Position numbers and translations under genes: made by a program. From the NCBI GenBank assembly GCA_029891385.1, contig CM057235.1:22003120-22067119 (forward strand): a DNA stretch of 64,000 nt, given 5' to 3'. Of this stretch, positions 34,279-46,684 are shown piece by piece (within the stretch, counting starts at the first letter, position 1; every line of letters starts with the position of its first letter). This stretch comes from Erythroxylum novogranatense. Its lineage: Eukaryota > Streptophyta > Magnoliopsida > Malpighiales > Erythroxylaceae. Under the pieces are notes generated by a model that saw only the letters and a list, made by a program, of their open reading frames with translations, was not told the DNA's origin and did not search any database.

Positions 34279-35813
34279 GATTTTCATTTACTGAAAGTCT
34301 ATTATGAATGTTTTGAAAATGTTAAGGTTCAATTAAAATGCTTAAAAATTTATAAGGTCAATTTGAACACTTCAAAACGTAATGGTTTGTTTTATATTCT
34401 ATTGTAAACATTGAGACTCAAAATGCACTTTTAGCCTAATTATTATTTCAACCTTGATAATCAATCTTTGCATAATAATTGAAATTCCTCATAAGTGAAC
34501 CTTAAAACCCTAGCACTTGTTGAATTAATTTCTTTATGTTAGTTAATTCTCTTGTTTTGTTAGTTTAGTGATTTATTTATTTTAATAAATTTTAATTAAA
34601 TTAATTCTATTTTATATTATTAATATATGTAGTAGTTATAGTCTTCATGAGATTGATATTCTAAAATATTCTAAATTTATAATTTATTACAATTGATTTT
34701 GTGCATTTAAAGAAAAAATCACTATCTTCATGATGGACAAACATATGATAGGTCATCGTCTAAGCATTATATAAGCTTATAGAATCTATTTATAGATATG
34801 AACACTCCAATGTCCATGCATTATCTTCTAGGTCCTTAGCTAAACAAAAGTTCCATGCCTTCATATATGATTATCTAAACCTAAAATGTATAATTATCAA
34901 AAAAAAAGGCACAATTTTAATGTAAAGTCACCTTAAAAAGTTATACAACAAGCATATACATATATATATATGGCCTTTCCATTAACAAAATAGTGTGACT
35001 TGAGCTTATTATCATCATAGTTCTCATGTTAAACATAGAAGCATCAAATTTTCTTAAAACCACAATGTCATATGCTAGTTCTTTTGCTAGGCCTCAATGT
35101 CACACAAGAAGGTCAACAAACTCCTCAAATATTTTAAGGAGAGCTCATAATCTTCATTCTATGTAAAGAAGATTTAGAAATGCATATATATATATATATA
35201 TATATATTCATATTCTCATAGTTTGACTCACATGACACTAATTTTTTCATTTGCATCATATGAGACATTATTTTGTAAATAACATGACCGTCTCAATATG
35301 AATTGTTTTTTTAATTATACTTTTTAAGTAGACCCACTGGGAGATGGGTTGAAAAGAAATGAATAACTAACTCTTAAGGACCTAAATACATTTAGGCACC
35401 TAGATGAATTGATAACTTTGTCTCATAGGTTGCAAAAAAAGGACAAATGATATCAAAGGTCAGTTATTTGAAAAGGAAAAATATAAAGGGTTTTCACTTT
35501 TGGAGGAGAATAATGATTAGTATCACTTCAGTTGGTACCACAGGATGAGCAAGAATGTTATCTCTAACAATTAATATCAAAAAATAAATCATTAAAAATC
35601 TTCACATGAATCAATTAAAATTTGGTATAAAAAAGTCAATTATTGAATCAAATAAGGAAGACAAGGAGGTAATTATTGCCGGTGTATAAAAGGAGGAAAC
35701 TATTAGTGGTGTATAAAAGGAGGTAACCATTCTTTTAATATTTATCCTATTTATATATTAAATTAGCATGTATGCTTATGAGAGGAATCATTTTTTAAAG
35801 AGGAAAGAAAAAA
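34279..35813. repeat. Unclassified AT-rich repeat between copia A and copia B
   Basis: No gene. 34440-34505 matches 15255-15320. There are short TATATA tracts at 34959-34972 and 35181-35206, and a duplicated GGTGTATAAAAGGAGG at 35680 and 35710 (30 bp apart). Otherwise nothing recognised. Confidence 0.5.
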
Positions 35814-38699
35814 TGTTACAAGTACTTGAAGAGAGAAAAGTAGATAACTTTGGAGAACTAGTAGATTTCAAAACTTTTTAGAAATCTTATTTGCAGCAGA
35901 AGCAATATATCCAAATCATCATGCCAATCTATAAATGATATGGTATAAGGATAATAATAGACATAAACAAGATGAAGAGTATTACTGACTCTTTTGCTAC
36001 AACTTTAATTCCTTGCTGCGCTATCCTCTCCTTCTTCTAGTATCCAAAGCTTTTACTTTTGAATCCTTTCCTTTATCAATCTATATTCTCCTTGTTATTG
36101 TATCCTCGACCAATTTGATTTACCTCTTGTTCTCCTAGGACAACTTGGTTAACAAAATCCTTTGATAGGAAAGGAGAAGAAATGTTTGGAGGAGATTTTT
36201 CTTAGAAGAAATGAGCCAAAAATGAGACTCTTCTTATGCAAATTTCGGCTCACTCATGCATGAAAGGAGAGAGAGAGTTAAACCATGCAAGAACCCTTTC
36301 TTACATACTCAATTTCGATTATGCATGGAATGGAAGAAGAGAATAGCATCCAATGCATCACTTCTTACTTTAATCAATCATAAAGTAGCCATTAAACGAG
36401 ACTCTTCTCATTTATCTTTAAGATGGCTATATGAAAAGACTATTAACCTAAATATGACCTACCAATTTCGGTTTTGAAGATGGAAGAAGGAAGATAATAC
36501 ATCCAATGCACATCTTTCTTCTTTAATCCAACGAATGCTAATAGGTTATATGCTAACATTAAAAGATAACCATTAAACCATTTAATGGTAAGTTCATAAC
36601 TCCATTTAATGATGATAAACCATAATAAAGACCATCTTTATTTAGCATTTGAATGTTAAATGTGCAGCTGCACATTCAACCCTAATAAAACCAAAATTGC
36701 TACTCCTTTCTTTAAAAAAATTATTTTATTATAATTAATCTAATCAATTACATTAAACCAAAGTCTAGCCCATTTCTAAATGAACATTTGGGTTTCTAAT
36801 TAACCATTAATTAGTGTAAGCCCAACATTCAATTATGGGCTTCTAAAACCTCAATTTATATTTTTTACTTAGCTTGATAACCTTCTTTAAAGCTAAGTGG
36901 GGAATCTTATTAGACTTTGATAATTCAAGCTCCAATAAGCCTAGAATTAATTTAATCTCATAAAATTAATTCTAGCTTATTAACTAAATGTCATTCTACT
37001 AAAGATAATTAGTTGAACTTTTTAATTATTAAATATTATGAGAAAACACATTTTATGTCTAATTGCAAACCCTATTTAAAACCTTATTATAGCCATCCGC
37101 ACAATAAAGGATAAAATTACCGTTTTGCCCTTATATTGGTTTTTCCTTATAGATCTCCCGTCTTACTTTATATGGTGATTACACACAAGATCTCATCTTG
37201 GTGTTAAGACCTGATGAGTAGCTAGTCCATCAAACTACTGGCACCAGTTTAATCACCAAATCTCCTTAAAACATCTAGAAGTGATGATAGCACTATAAAC
37301 TCTTTATTTGAGTTAATGTTTCCTGATACATGTTTCAATTAATAATTTCAACATGTAGAAACTGGATTTGTAGCGCCCCTTTACCACAGGGTACACACCG
37401 AGACGCCCGCAGGTCATTCTGGTACATATTCTACGATAAGGGTGAGCTACGATCAATCACTACAAACACTTCACATGGCATCATAATAAAATATCAGTAT
37501 AAAAAATCCCAATATTTTTTAAACCAAAATTTTCCTCATTTCATTTCATCAAAACCAGAAGTCTACACGTCTGTCATCTTTTACTGTCTGTACATCAATC
37601 CCAAAAACCTAGTACAAATGCTACATGAAAGAGGAAAAATACATCAGATCTATCTAGGTCATCCCAAAAGTCTCAGTTGACCGACCTGTGAGCCATGACT
37701 TCTTTTGCCAACACAATCTACACGACAGAAAAAGTCCCTCTGGAGCTAGGAGTCTACTCGCGGTCCTGAAAAATAATGTTACAATTTTGGGTGAGTTTGC
37801 GAACTCAGTGAGGTAACCATCATCGATGGTTCACTCAATTCATGCAACAATCAGGCATATCACAATTATTTCATAATTTCACATACATCAGAAGTACCAC
37901 ATGATCACATCAGTAACACATTTTATTTTCACATAAGCATAAGGCATTTTGCCTTTCACTCAATCAAATATGATTTTTTTCACAATAAGCACATTAGCGA
38001 CACATATACCGAGAAATGTCATGAATGCATGTACAATCATTACATGTGCAAAATTTACTATTCACGTGTATATATGAATGTATGAACATAACAAAACACT
38101 TGTAAACACTCCTAACCCGTTCCAAATTACTATTTTACCCTTCCCATCGATGATGGGATGTTATAGGATTAATACTTTGTAAAAATCCATTCCGATCATA
38201 TCAAGAATTATAATGAAACACATAGTCCATAATAAGCGAATACTTAAGTTGTATGCTTTAAGATTAAAGCAATGACCCACTTTATTCTTGAAAACATACT
38301 TGATTTCAGATTCATTTAATAGTGTCATTATCGATAGTCGACTACATGATATGAAACTCATCATTCCCTTTAAGTAAACTCCTTTACTTATATGGAGATA
38401 AATCGCAACACTACAGTCTAAACTATAATCAAGCGACCAACTTGATTATTCAACTGTGAATACATTAATTTAGATTCTTATAATATATATGTTTCCCATA
38501 CATCTCTAAGTATATGTATATTACTTACACAAGAATCTAGGCACCTTATAACTAGATACATAATGCTCACACATATAAAACCAAACTCTTTTGTTTTATT
38601 AATAATAAATATTTTCATTACAAAATTGTAACTAAAGAAGATAAAGTTACATGTAAATACACTTTTTTTCTAGGGCCCTATATTTACATAACTCCAACA
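35814..38699 (-). repeat. 3' LTR of copia B, interrupted by S4
   Basis: Matches 44160-46274 from about 35850 onward and ends CTCCAACA on the plus strand. The outer end is diverged; TGTTAC at 35814 is the best terminus. A palindrome AATGTGCAGCTGCACATT lies at 36659-36676. Without S4 and its TSD the LTR is about 2.08 kb, similar to its partner (2.12 kb). Confidence 0.8.
37369..38165 (-). mobile_element. Solo LTR S4 (797 bp), TSD GGATT, internally shortened relative of S5
   Basis: Begins TGTAGCGCCCC and ends GATGGGATGTTATA (the usual CA terminus mutated to TA), flanked by GGATT at 37364-37368 and 38166-38170. Its first ~300 bases match the reverse complement of the end of S5, and the double-hairpin module (37786-37840) and acceptor TTTTTCAG|G (intron end 37766) are present. 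The promoter, exon 1, mini-exon and donors of the 2.75-kb S5 are missing, so it is a deleted derivative. Confidence 0.85.
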
Positions 38700-38701
38700 A
38701 T

Positions 38702-38716
38702 CTCCCACTTGCCCTA
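38702..38716 (-). promoter_or_regulatory. Polypurine tract of copia B
   Basis: The minus strand reads AGGGCAAGTGGGAGAT directly before TGTTGGAGTTATG, the start of the 3' LTR; AAGTGGGAGATTGTTGG is typical of plant copia elements. Confidence 0.9.
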
Positions 38717-39370
38717 AAGCAAGTTTGACATATCCCTCATTCCCATCCCTTCTAGGTGACCCTCAAAGCTCTTTTGAGTCAATGTCTTTGTGAACGGATC
38801 AACAAGGTTTTGCTCTGTGGAAATCTTTACCATACCCACCTCTCCACGTTGTATTATCTCCCTTATGAAATGATACTTTCGCTCAATATGTTTGGCAGCT
38901 TTGTGGTTCCGAGACTCTTTAGAATTAGCCACTGTCTCACCATTATCACAATAAAGTGTAATGGCTTTTTCTACCTCTGGAACTACCTCATAATCATTTA
39001 GGAACTTCCAGAGCCAGACTGCTTCCTTTGCTGCTTCACAAGCAGCAACATACTCAGCCTCCATAGTCGAATCAGCAATATAAGATTGCTCAGCACTCCT
39101 CCAGACTATGGCTCCACCTCCTAAAATAAATATAGAACTAGAAGTTGATTTCCTTAAATCAACATCTAATTGGAAATTAGAATCTGTATATCCTATCGGA
39201 ATAAGATTACTTCTAGAGTAAACAAGCATTAAGTTTTTTGTCCTACGAAGATATTTAAGTATAGACTTAACCGCAGTCCAATGTTCCATTCCTGGATTGG
39301 ACTGAAATCTGCTTACCAATCTTACTGCGTAACAGATATCTGATCTAGTGCAAAGCATTGCATACATCAA
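38714..39370 (-). pseudogene. Copia B RNase H domain
   Basis: C-terminal part of the Pol polyprotein, which degrades RNA in RNA-DNA hybrids during reverse transcription. 218 residues are open: MYAMLCTRSDICYAV links it to the end of the reverse transcriptase, YTDSNF provides the first Asp, MEAEY the Glu and YCDNGE the second Asp, followed by RNHKAAKHIERKYHFIRE and VKISTEQNLVDPFTKTL, the usual copia ending. This domain looks intact, but it is cut off from the upstream reverse transcriptase by stops, so it is counted as part of a broken polyprotein. Confidence 0.9.
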
Positions 39371-40455
39371 ACTTCCAACTGCCGAAGCATATGGAATGTT
39401 ATGTATGCGTTCAACCTCCTCTTAGATTTTAGGTGCTTGTTCCTTTGAAAGTTTGATTCCATGGCTAGTAGGTGTGAAACCCCTCTTGAAATCTTGCATG
39501 GCGAACTTATTGAGCATATTCTCAATATAGGTTAATTGAGACAAGGTTATCTATTTGTTCTTATGATCCCTTATAAGTTTGATCTGTAGAACATAGTTAG
39601 CCTCTCCCAAATCCTTCATTGAAAACTATTCATTCAGTCATCCCTTAACCGTAGATAACATTCCCACATCATTCCCAATGAGCAGAATGTCATCAACATA
39701 CAGGATTAGGAAAGTAACCTTACCTTCTTGTATTCTTTTATAAAAACAAGGCTCATATGGGTTTTGTATGAACCCATAAGTTTTGATAGACTTATCAAAC
39801 CTAATGTTCCAAGACCTAGATGCTTGCTTAAGTCTATAATTGGACCTTTACAGCTTACATACCTTATGCTCATTTCCTGGCTTAATGAAACCTTCTAGTT
39901 GGGCCATATAAATGGTCTCCTCAAGATCCCCATTAAGAAATGCAGTCTTGACATCCTTTTCCATATTTCATAATCGAATTAGGTTGCTATGGCCAAAAGA
40001 ATCCTGATGGACTTAAGCATAGCAACCGGAGAAAAATTCTCCTCATAGTCGATACCCTCTTTTTGAGTATAGCCTTTAGCTACCAATCTACCTTTAAAGG
40101 TGTCTACCTTTCCATCCGATCCTCTTTTCCTTTTGTAGATCCATTTACATCCTATGGCTTTTATACCTGGTGGTAGATCTATAAGGACCCAGACTTCATT
40201 AGTGTACATGGAATCTATTTCCAATTCCATCGCCTTGAGTCATTTTTTGGCATCAACATCATTAATATCCTGTGTATACGTAATGGGATCCATTTCTTCT
40301 TGGTCTAAGATGGCAATTAAGCCTTCTCCTAAACCTAGATACCTATCTGGCTGTCTCACAACCCTCCCACTACGTCTAGGCATAACTCGATGTTCAGGTT
40401 GCACTTCCGATTCAACTCTTAAATCTATTTCGACATCTTGTTCTGTCATATCCAA
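39371..40455 (-). pseudogene. Copia B reverse transcriptase, interrupted
   Basis: Three pieces in order on the minus strand. 40455-40240 is the linker before the polymerase (PRRSGRVVRQPDRYLGL is typical). 40230-39979 holds the start of the fingers domain ([43 protein letters not shown]). 39978-39371 is degenerate but still encodes the YVDDIL catalytic motif at 39683-39700. At least one stop separates pieces 1 and 2, and more follow in piece 3, so no active enzyme is encoded. Confidence 0.85.
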
Positions 40456-40509
40456 AACAACTCTTGATTTGGATGAAATAGCTAACTCCTTTAGTTCTAC
40501 TTCACATCT

Positions 40510-41160
40510 TCATTTGTGATTTCTCACAAACTCTTCCTCTAAGAAGGTCGCATTTATCGACATAAATACCTTCCTATCCTGAGGATTGTAAAAATAGTAC
40601 CCTCGAGTTCCCATAGGATATCCTACAAACAAACATACTTCTGACTTTGGTTCCATCTTTGTGGATTCAGTCTTTAGAACATAGGTTGGGAAGCCCCAAG
40701 CCCTTAAGTGCCTCAATGAAGGCACTCGGCCTATCCACAACTCCCTAGGTGTTTTAGGCACTGATTTGGATGGAGCAAAATTAAGAAGATATGTTGTCGT
40801 TTGTATGGCGTATCCCCAGAACAATTCTGGAAGGCTAGCGTAGGACATCATTGATCTTACCATTTCCAATAGAGTCTTATTTCTCCTCTCAGCTACACCA
40901 TTCTGTTGAGGTGTTTGAGGAGCTGACAAATTGGAAACAATTCCATTGTCAATTAAATATTGCTAGAACTCTCCAGATAAGTACTCACCACCTCAATCCG
41001 ATTGAAGTTGTTTTAATGGCTTGCCTAGTTGCTTCCCAACTTCAGCTTTGAATTCTTTGAACTTTTCAAAGGATTCACTCTTTTTATGCATCAAATACAA
41101 ATAGCCATGTCTTGAGTAATCATCTATAAAGGTTATGAAATATTCATAACCCCCTCTAGC
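40510..41160 (-). pseudogene. Copia B integrase, C-terminal part
   Basis: 40929-40510 encodes PQQNGVAERRN with the catalytic Glu, then MVRSMMSYASLPELFWGYAI and the copia integrase C-terminal region (LRHLRAWGFPTYVL, CLFVGYPMGTRGYYFY). The segment 41160-40930, which should carry the first part of the rve core, is interrupted by stops; remains of the GGEYL motif can be traced near 40975-40990. Confidence 0.8.
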
Positions 41161-41847
41161 TTATATGTTCATGGGCCCACACACATCAGTATATACCAGG
41201 TCCAACGTGAATTTAGATCTATTTCCCTTAGAAGGAAATGAAGCTTTGGTCATTTTTCCTTCAATACAAGACTCGCAAGTGGGTAATGGATCACTATCCA
41301 AGCCCATAAAGATCTCATCATTTACTAACCTATCAAGTCTTCTCTGATTGATATGACTCATTCTTAAGTGCCACAGATATTTTGAATTAATGCTAGAGTC
41401 ATTGGATTGTCTTGGTTTTATCAATTTTGTGGTGTTTAGTGTGCTTGACATAGATTCTATAAAGAACAATCCCTGTTTAATTATCGCATAACAAATAAAA
41501 TCCTTATTCATATATATTGAAACAACTTTTCCAAAATATAAGGAATAACCAGATTTTATTAGACGAAAAACAAAAAACATGTTCCTTACAATCATTGGCA
41601 TGTAATAAACATCCTTCAAATATAACTTATGACCACTAGGAAAGTCCAAGATAACTACTCCCATTGATTCTGCTGAAAAATAGGAACCATCTGCTATCTT
41701 GACTTGAAACTGGCCTTTAGGTAGTCTTGTCCTTTGCTGGAACCCCTGCAACGAATTCCAAACATGGTTAGTGGCTCCTGAATCTAATATCCAAGAAACA
41801 GATAAATCTACCACATTTCTAGCTCCTAACAAACTTAGGAAACCCAT
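41161..41847 (-). pseudogene. Copia B protease and GAG-pre-integrase
   Basis: 228 residues are open. The aspartic-protease active site reads WILDSGATNHVW near residue 20; the pre-integrase domain follows with WHLRMSHINQRR and CESCIEGKMTKASF, the HHCC zinc ligands. It ends at LDLVYTDVCGPMNI, where the first catalytic Asp of the integrase lies, just before a stop. The protease cleaves Gag-Pol and the zinc domain helps integrase bind cDNA ends. Confidence 0.85.
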
Positions 41848-42671
41848 ATCTTGTTTTCTTTGAGGGACTTAAGGTAGACTGGACAGTTTCTTTTCCTATG
41901 GCCCATCTCATCACAGTGGAAACACTTTCCTTTGATGTTCTCTTTATCCTGCTTTTTCATGGGTTTAGCCTTAACCCCTGTTTGGGCCTTCTTTTTCATT
42001 GGACCCTTCTCCTTCTGTTTGCCCTTACCCTTGGGCTTGGAAGAAGATGCTACATTAGCTTCGGGCTCATGAGCCTTGATATTCAATATCTCCTCTGTGC
42101 TCTGGAGGGTATTCATCAACTCACTCAAAGTGTAATCCTTGCTGTTTAGCTCATAGTCCAACTTAAACTGCTGAAAAAGAAGAGTTTAAGCTATTGATGA
42201 TCATAATCATCTGCATGTCAGCATCTATATCCGCCCTAAGCATCTCAACCTCAATGATCGCAGAGATTACCTTCATCATATAATCCCGCACCGATTCACC
42301 AGGTTTCTATTTGAGATTATGAAAGGTTTGGATAGGTTTCACTCTTACAGACCTAGTCCTCACACCAAACATCTCATGTAGGTGATAGATCATTAAACTA
42401 GCAGTTTTCATACAAGAAAAATTTTTTTGCAACATGTCGCTAACAGAGCTAGAATATAACACTTAGTAGTCTTGTCAGCATTCTGTCAATGCTCATGCTG
42501 TTGGACTTGCTCAGGAGTTGAATCTCCATCCGGAGGTGTAGGCTCATTTTCAGTTAACACCTACGAAATACGTTCATATTAAAGAACAATGTGAAGGTTA
42601 CGTCTCCATTCATTAAAATTGTTTCCATTTTCCAATTTGTTATTTGTCAATAGTAGGGAGAGAGGATTCAT
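41836..42671 (-). pseudogene. Copia B Gag, broken by stops
   Basis: The ATG at 42671 begins MNPLSLL...NEWRRNLHIVL, the usual copia Gag N-terminus, but a stop follows after about 30 codons and further stops occur to about 42170. From 42161 to 41838 the frame is open again with a Lys-rich stretch and a CCHC zinc knuckle, CFHCDEMGHRKRNC. It slightly overlaps the protease frame. A predicted acceptor, TATTTTCAG|A, ends at 42689, 18 bases before the ATG. Confidence 0.8.
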
Positions 42672-43554
42672 TTTGTGGTTGATAATGTCTGAAAATATAA
42701 ATTATTAAGACATGAGCATACTAGTCAACAATATTGGAACTTTGTATAAAATCATGATGCATGTATGCATGATGATAGATTTAACAAAACTTAAAAAATT
42801 AAAACATTATATAATGGTTTTTTTTTAACTATAACAGACTAAGTGACAATGGGTCATCTTATCCATTAAAAGAAAAACTGGGACCCTCCCACTTAAAAAA
42901 ATATCAAGCATCTTATGCCTAATTTTTTTAGAAGCATCATAATTTGGTCCATACTTTTACCAATAGAGCTACGGTGGGCAGTTTATTAATAAAAAATGTT
43001 GAGTGTTTAACCATTTGATTTGTTCATTAAAGATACTTGCAAACCATGCCTCGGTAGGAGGTCATGTTTGCTATCAATAAGCGGACTTATCCTTAAGAAG
43101 ACCCAAACCATGCAACATCTAGGATTCATGCCCTCCGATGGGGAGTAACACTTCACCACATGCAAATGGGCAATCATTTGGAGACCGTGGACTCTCACTT
43201 GAGCATCCTCTCCTACAAAATCTTTTTGGGCTTTAAGTTTTAAATACCATCTTATCTAGATACAATTTATTATCCATCCTATATTGTTTCATTATATATC
43301 TCATACATAATGAATGCTTGGCAAAGCCTAAGGTTGACAATTTTCTAAATGACATGCAACCACATATTATTTGCATTCATTTCTTCATTCATCACATGAA
43401 CTAATTAAGCCACTTTTGATTGCCCATCATAGAAACATAAAAATAATTACAAGCCTTTTAGGCCCAAAATATTCTTCTTGGACTTGGATCTTCCACTTTG
43501 AAATCTTTGCTCATATGATCCGGCCTATTCGGTAAACAAAATGTAATTCATAAA

Positions 43555-43815
43555 AACTGAAATTTGTCACTTTGAAAATAAAAATTCCAGCACTAGATTT
43601 TTATAAAACCGAATCTTTGTCATGACAAAAAATTCCAGCACTTGTAGAACCGAAACTCATTCCATTAAAACAAAAAACCAGCACTTAGTATTTTATTAAA
43701 ACCGAAACTTGATTCCTTGAAAAAAAATCCAGTATTTGTTTTTACATTAAAAATCGAAACTAGATTCATTGAAACAAAATTCTAGCATCTTTGTTTTCAC
43801 AAAACCGAAACTATA
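43555..43815. repeat. Tandem repeat in the B leader, unit ~55-60 bp
   Basis: About five diverged units built from AACCGAAACT, ATTCATTGAAA and AAATTCCAGCACT. Noncoding; frames through it are not supported. Confidence 0.7.
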
Positions 43816-44146
43816 CCAATACACAAAAGGATACACCGAAACCTTTACGTCTCCATTTCTTCAATCCATGGCTGCTTCATCTTCATCATTACATCAATTT
43901 GTACATTACAAAATCAAAGAAAACAGAAAAACGAAGCCAAGGAGGAAACATGGTGATGATAGACCACCCTCCTTGTTACAATCAAATGAAGAAATTGTAC
44001 ATGGTAAATTTAACTTCTATGGACAACCAAAAGTGCAACACATACACCATATATATTTCTATCACTCAAAAATATGCAGCATACAAAAAAAATTGCCAAC
44101 CCATGCATCAACCATATAGGAACCGAAATCATGCATTAGAAACTAG

Positions 44147-44158
44147 CTCTGATACCAA
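44147..44158 (-). promoter_or_regulatory. Primer-binding site of copia B
   Basis: The minus strand reads TGGTATCAGAGCTAG two bases after the LTR terminus (CCAATA, a mutated CCAACA). Complementary to initiator tRNA-Met. Confidence 0.9.
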
Positions 44159-44159
44159 T

Positions 44160-46274
44160 TATTGGATTAGAAAAAGAAAGCATGTCATATTTGGAGAATC
44201 GGTAGATTTCAAAACTTTTTAGAAACCTTATTTACAACGGAAGCAATATATCCACTTCATCATGCCAATCTATACATGATATGGTATAAGGATAATAATA
44301 GACATAAACAAGATGAAGAGTATTACCGACTCCTTTGCTACAGTTTTAATTCATTGCTGCGCTATCATCTCCTTCTTCTTGTATCCAAAGCCTTTTCTTT
44401 TGAATCCTTTCCTTTGTCAATCTATCTTCTTCTTGTTGTTGTATCCTCGGCCAATTTGATTTACCTCTTGTTCTCCTAGGTCAAATTGGTTAACAAAATC
44501 CTTTGGTAGGAAAGGAGAAGAAATGTTTGGAGGAGATTTTTCTTAAAAGAAATGAGTCAAAAATGAGACTCTTCTTATGCAAATTTCGGCTCACTCATGC
44601 ATGAAAGGAGAGAGAGAGTTAAACCATGCAAGAACCCTTTCTTACACACTCAATTTCGATTATGCATGGAATGGAAGAAGAGAATAACATCTAATGCATC
44701 ACGTCTTACTTTAATCAATCATAAAGTAGCCATTAAACGAGACTCTTCTCATTTATCTTTAAGATGACTATATGAAAAGACTATTAACCTAAATATGACC
44801 TACCAATTTCGGTTTTGGAATATGGAAGAAGGAAGATAATTCATCCAATGCATATCTTGCTTCTTTAATCCAATGAATGCTAATAGGTTATATGCTAACA
44901 TTAAAAGGTAACCATTAAACCATTTAATGGTAAGTTCATAACTCCATTTAATGATGATAAACCATAATAAAGACCATCTTTATTTAGCATTTGAATGTTA
45001 AATGTGCAGCTGCACATTCAACCCTAATAAAACCAAAATTGCTACTCCTTTCTTTAAAAAGTTTATTTTAATATAATTAATCTAATCAATTACATTAAAC
45101 CAAAGTCTAGCCCATTTCTAAATAAACATTTGGGCTTCTAATTAACCATTAATTAGTGCAAGCCTAACATTCAATTATGGACTTCTGAAACCTCCATTTA
45201 TATTTCTTACTTAGCTTGATAACCTTTCTTGAAGCCAAGTGGAGAATCTTATTAGACTTTGATAATTCAAGCTCCAATAAGCCTAGAATTAATTTAATCT
45301 CATTAGAATTAATTCTAGCTTATTAACTAAATGTTATTCCACTAAAGACAATCAGTTGAACTCTTTAATTATTAAATATTATGAGAACACATATTTTATG
45401 TCCAATTGCAAACCCTATTTAGAACCTTATTATAGTCATCCGCACAATAAAGGGTAAAATTATCGTTTTGCCCTTATGTTAGTTTTTCCTTCTAGATCAC
45501 CCGTTTTACTTTATATGGTAATTAACACATAAGATCTCATCTTGGTGTAATTAAGACTTGATGGGTAACTAGTCCTTTAAACTACTGGCTTCAGTTTAAT
45601 CACCAAATCTCCTTAAAACATCTTAAAGTGATGATAGCACTATAAACTCTTTATTTAAGTGAATGTTCCCTGATACATGTTTCAATTGATACTTACAACA
45701 TGCAGACATTGAATTAATACTCTGTTAAAATCCATTCCGATCATATCAATAATTATAATGAAACACATACGAGTTCACGACTCATCAAGATTGTGGTCCA
45801 TAATAAGCGAATACTTAAGTTGTATGTTTTAATATTAAAGTAACAGCCCACTTTAGTCTTGAAAACATACTTGATTTCAGATTCATTTAATAGTGTCATT
45901 ATCGATAGTCGACTACTATCATGATATGAAACTCATCATTCCCTTTAAGTAAACTCCTTTCCTTATATGGAAATAAATCGCAACACTACAGTCTAAACCA
46001 TAATCAAGCGACCAACTTGATTATTCAACTGTGAATCCAATAATTTAGATTCTTATAATATATATGTTTCCCATACATCTCAATATAGATGTATATTACT
46101 TACATAAGAATCTCAATACCTTATGACTAGATATATAATGCTCACACATATAAAACCAAACTCTTTTGTTTTATTAATAATAAATATTTTCATTATAAAA
46201 CTGTAACTGAAGAAGATAAAGTTACATGTAAATACACTTGCTTTCTAGGGCACTATATTTACATAACTCCAACA
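44160..46274 (-). repeat. 5' LTR of copia B
   Basis: 2115 bp. Plus strand from TATTGGATTAG to CTCCAACA. A TATA-like CTATAATAAGG (minus strand, about 45430) lies next to GGGTAAAATTATCGTTTTGCCC-type text. The AATGTGCAGCTGCACATT palindrome is at 45001-45018. Several percent of positions differ from the 3' LTR by eye, so the insertion is not recent. Confidence 0.85.
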
Positions 46275-46540
46275 ACGCGTCCAAGGCATGCGCCCATCCT
46301 GACCATGCACGTCACGCACACGTGGCTCCGATGGATGCGCGACACGTGTCCGCGTATGAGTTGCACGCGCTGCATAGTGTCAGCACATGGTAGCGCGTGC
46401 GATACACACGTCAAACACATCTGGCGCACATCTGGCAATACGGGTGCAGCGCATGCGCCCCTCCGAGGATGCACACTAACGTCAGCGATGACGTCGGTGG
46501 CTGACATCAGTCGTACGGATTTGCTACAGTGACCACACAA
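46275..46540. repeat. GC-rich leader segment with short repeats
   Basis: Rich in GCGC, CACGTG-like and GCATGCGCC words (GGCATGCGCCCATCC and GCATGCGCCCCTCC recur ~165 bp apart). Two overlapping frames on opposite strands (46259-46540 and 46305-46532) are by-products of the composition. Confidence 0.6.
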
Positions 46541-46684
46541 AGAAACCCAAAATTCTAGATTTTTCGTAAAGGTACCCCAGGGTGTTTTGGGTCAATTTTT
46601 GGGTCTGAGAATTTTATAAAGTAACCTTTTCTATTTTTCTGGATTTATTACATGAGTAATAAATTAAAGTTTAAATAAAAAAAA

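Larger units (their letters stand above)
42689..44464 (-). other. Predicted leader intron of copia B, spanning the PBS
   Basis: The donor GAACAAGAG|GTAAATC lies in the LTR (intron start 44464 on the minus strand) and the acceptor TTATATTTTCAG|A sits just before the gag ATG. Intron 1776 nt, including the PBS. The donor context matches that of copia A (GAACAAG|GTAAGATC), although the two elements differ elsewhere. Confidence 0.45.
35814..46274 (-). mobile_element. Copia element B (minus strand), both LTRs present, coding region broken
   Basis: In minus orientation: 5' LTR 46274-44160, PBS TGGTATCAGAGC (about 44158-44147), leader, gag from 42671, protease, integrase, reverse transcriptase, RNase H ending 38714, PPT (about 38702-38716) and 3' LTR 38699-35814 (itself interrupted by solo LTR S4). 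The coding region has several stops and frameshifts. The outer flanks do not match (AAAAA before 35814, ACGCG after 46274), so there is no target-site duplication, which points to recombination with another copy or a damaged edge. Without S4 the element is about 9.7 kb. Confidence 0.85.

Noticed and set aside
43769..44222. Frames of 116 and 143 codons
   Set aside because: They lie in the copia B leader and LTR on the antisense strand and match no family I know.
46259..46540. Two overlapping Cys/Arg-rich frames
   Set aside because: Opposite-strand frames in a GC-rich repeat segment; no domain, and composition explains them.
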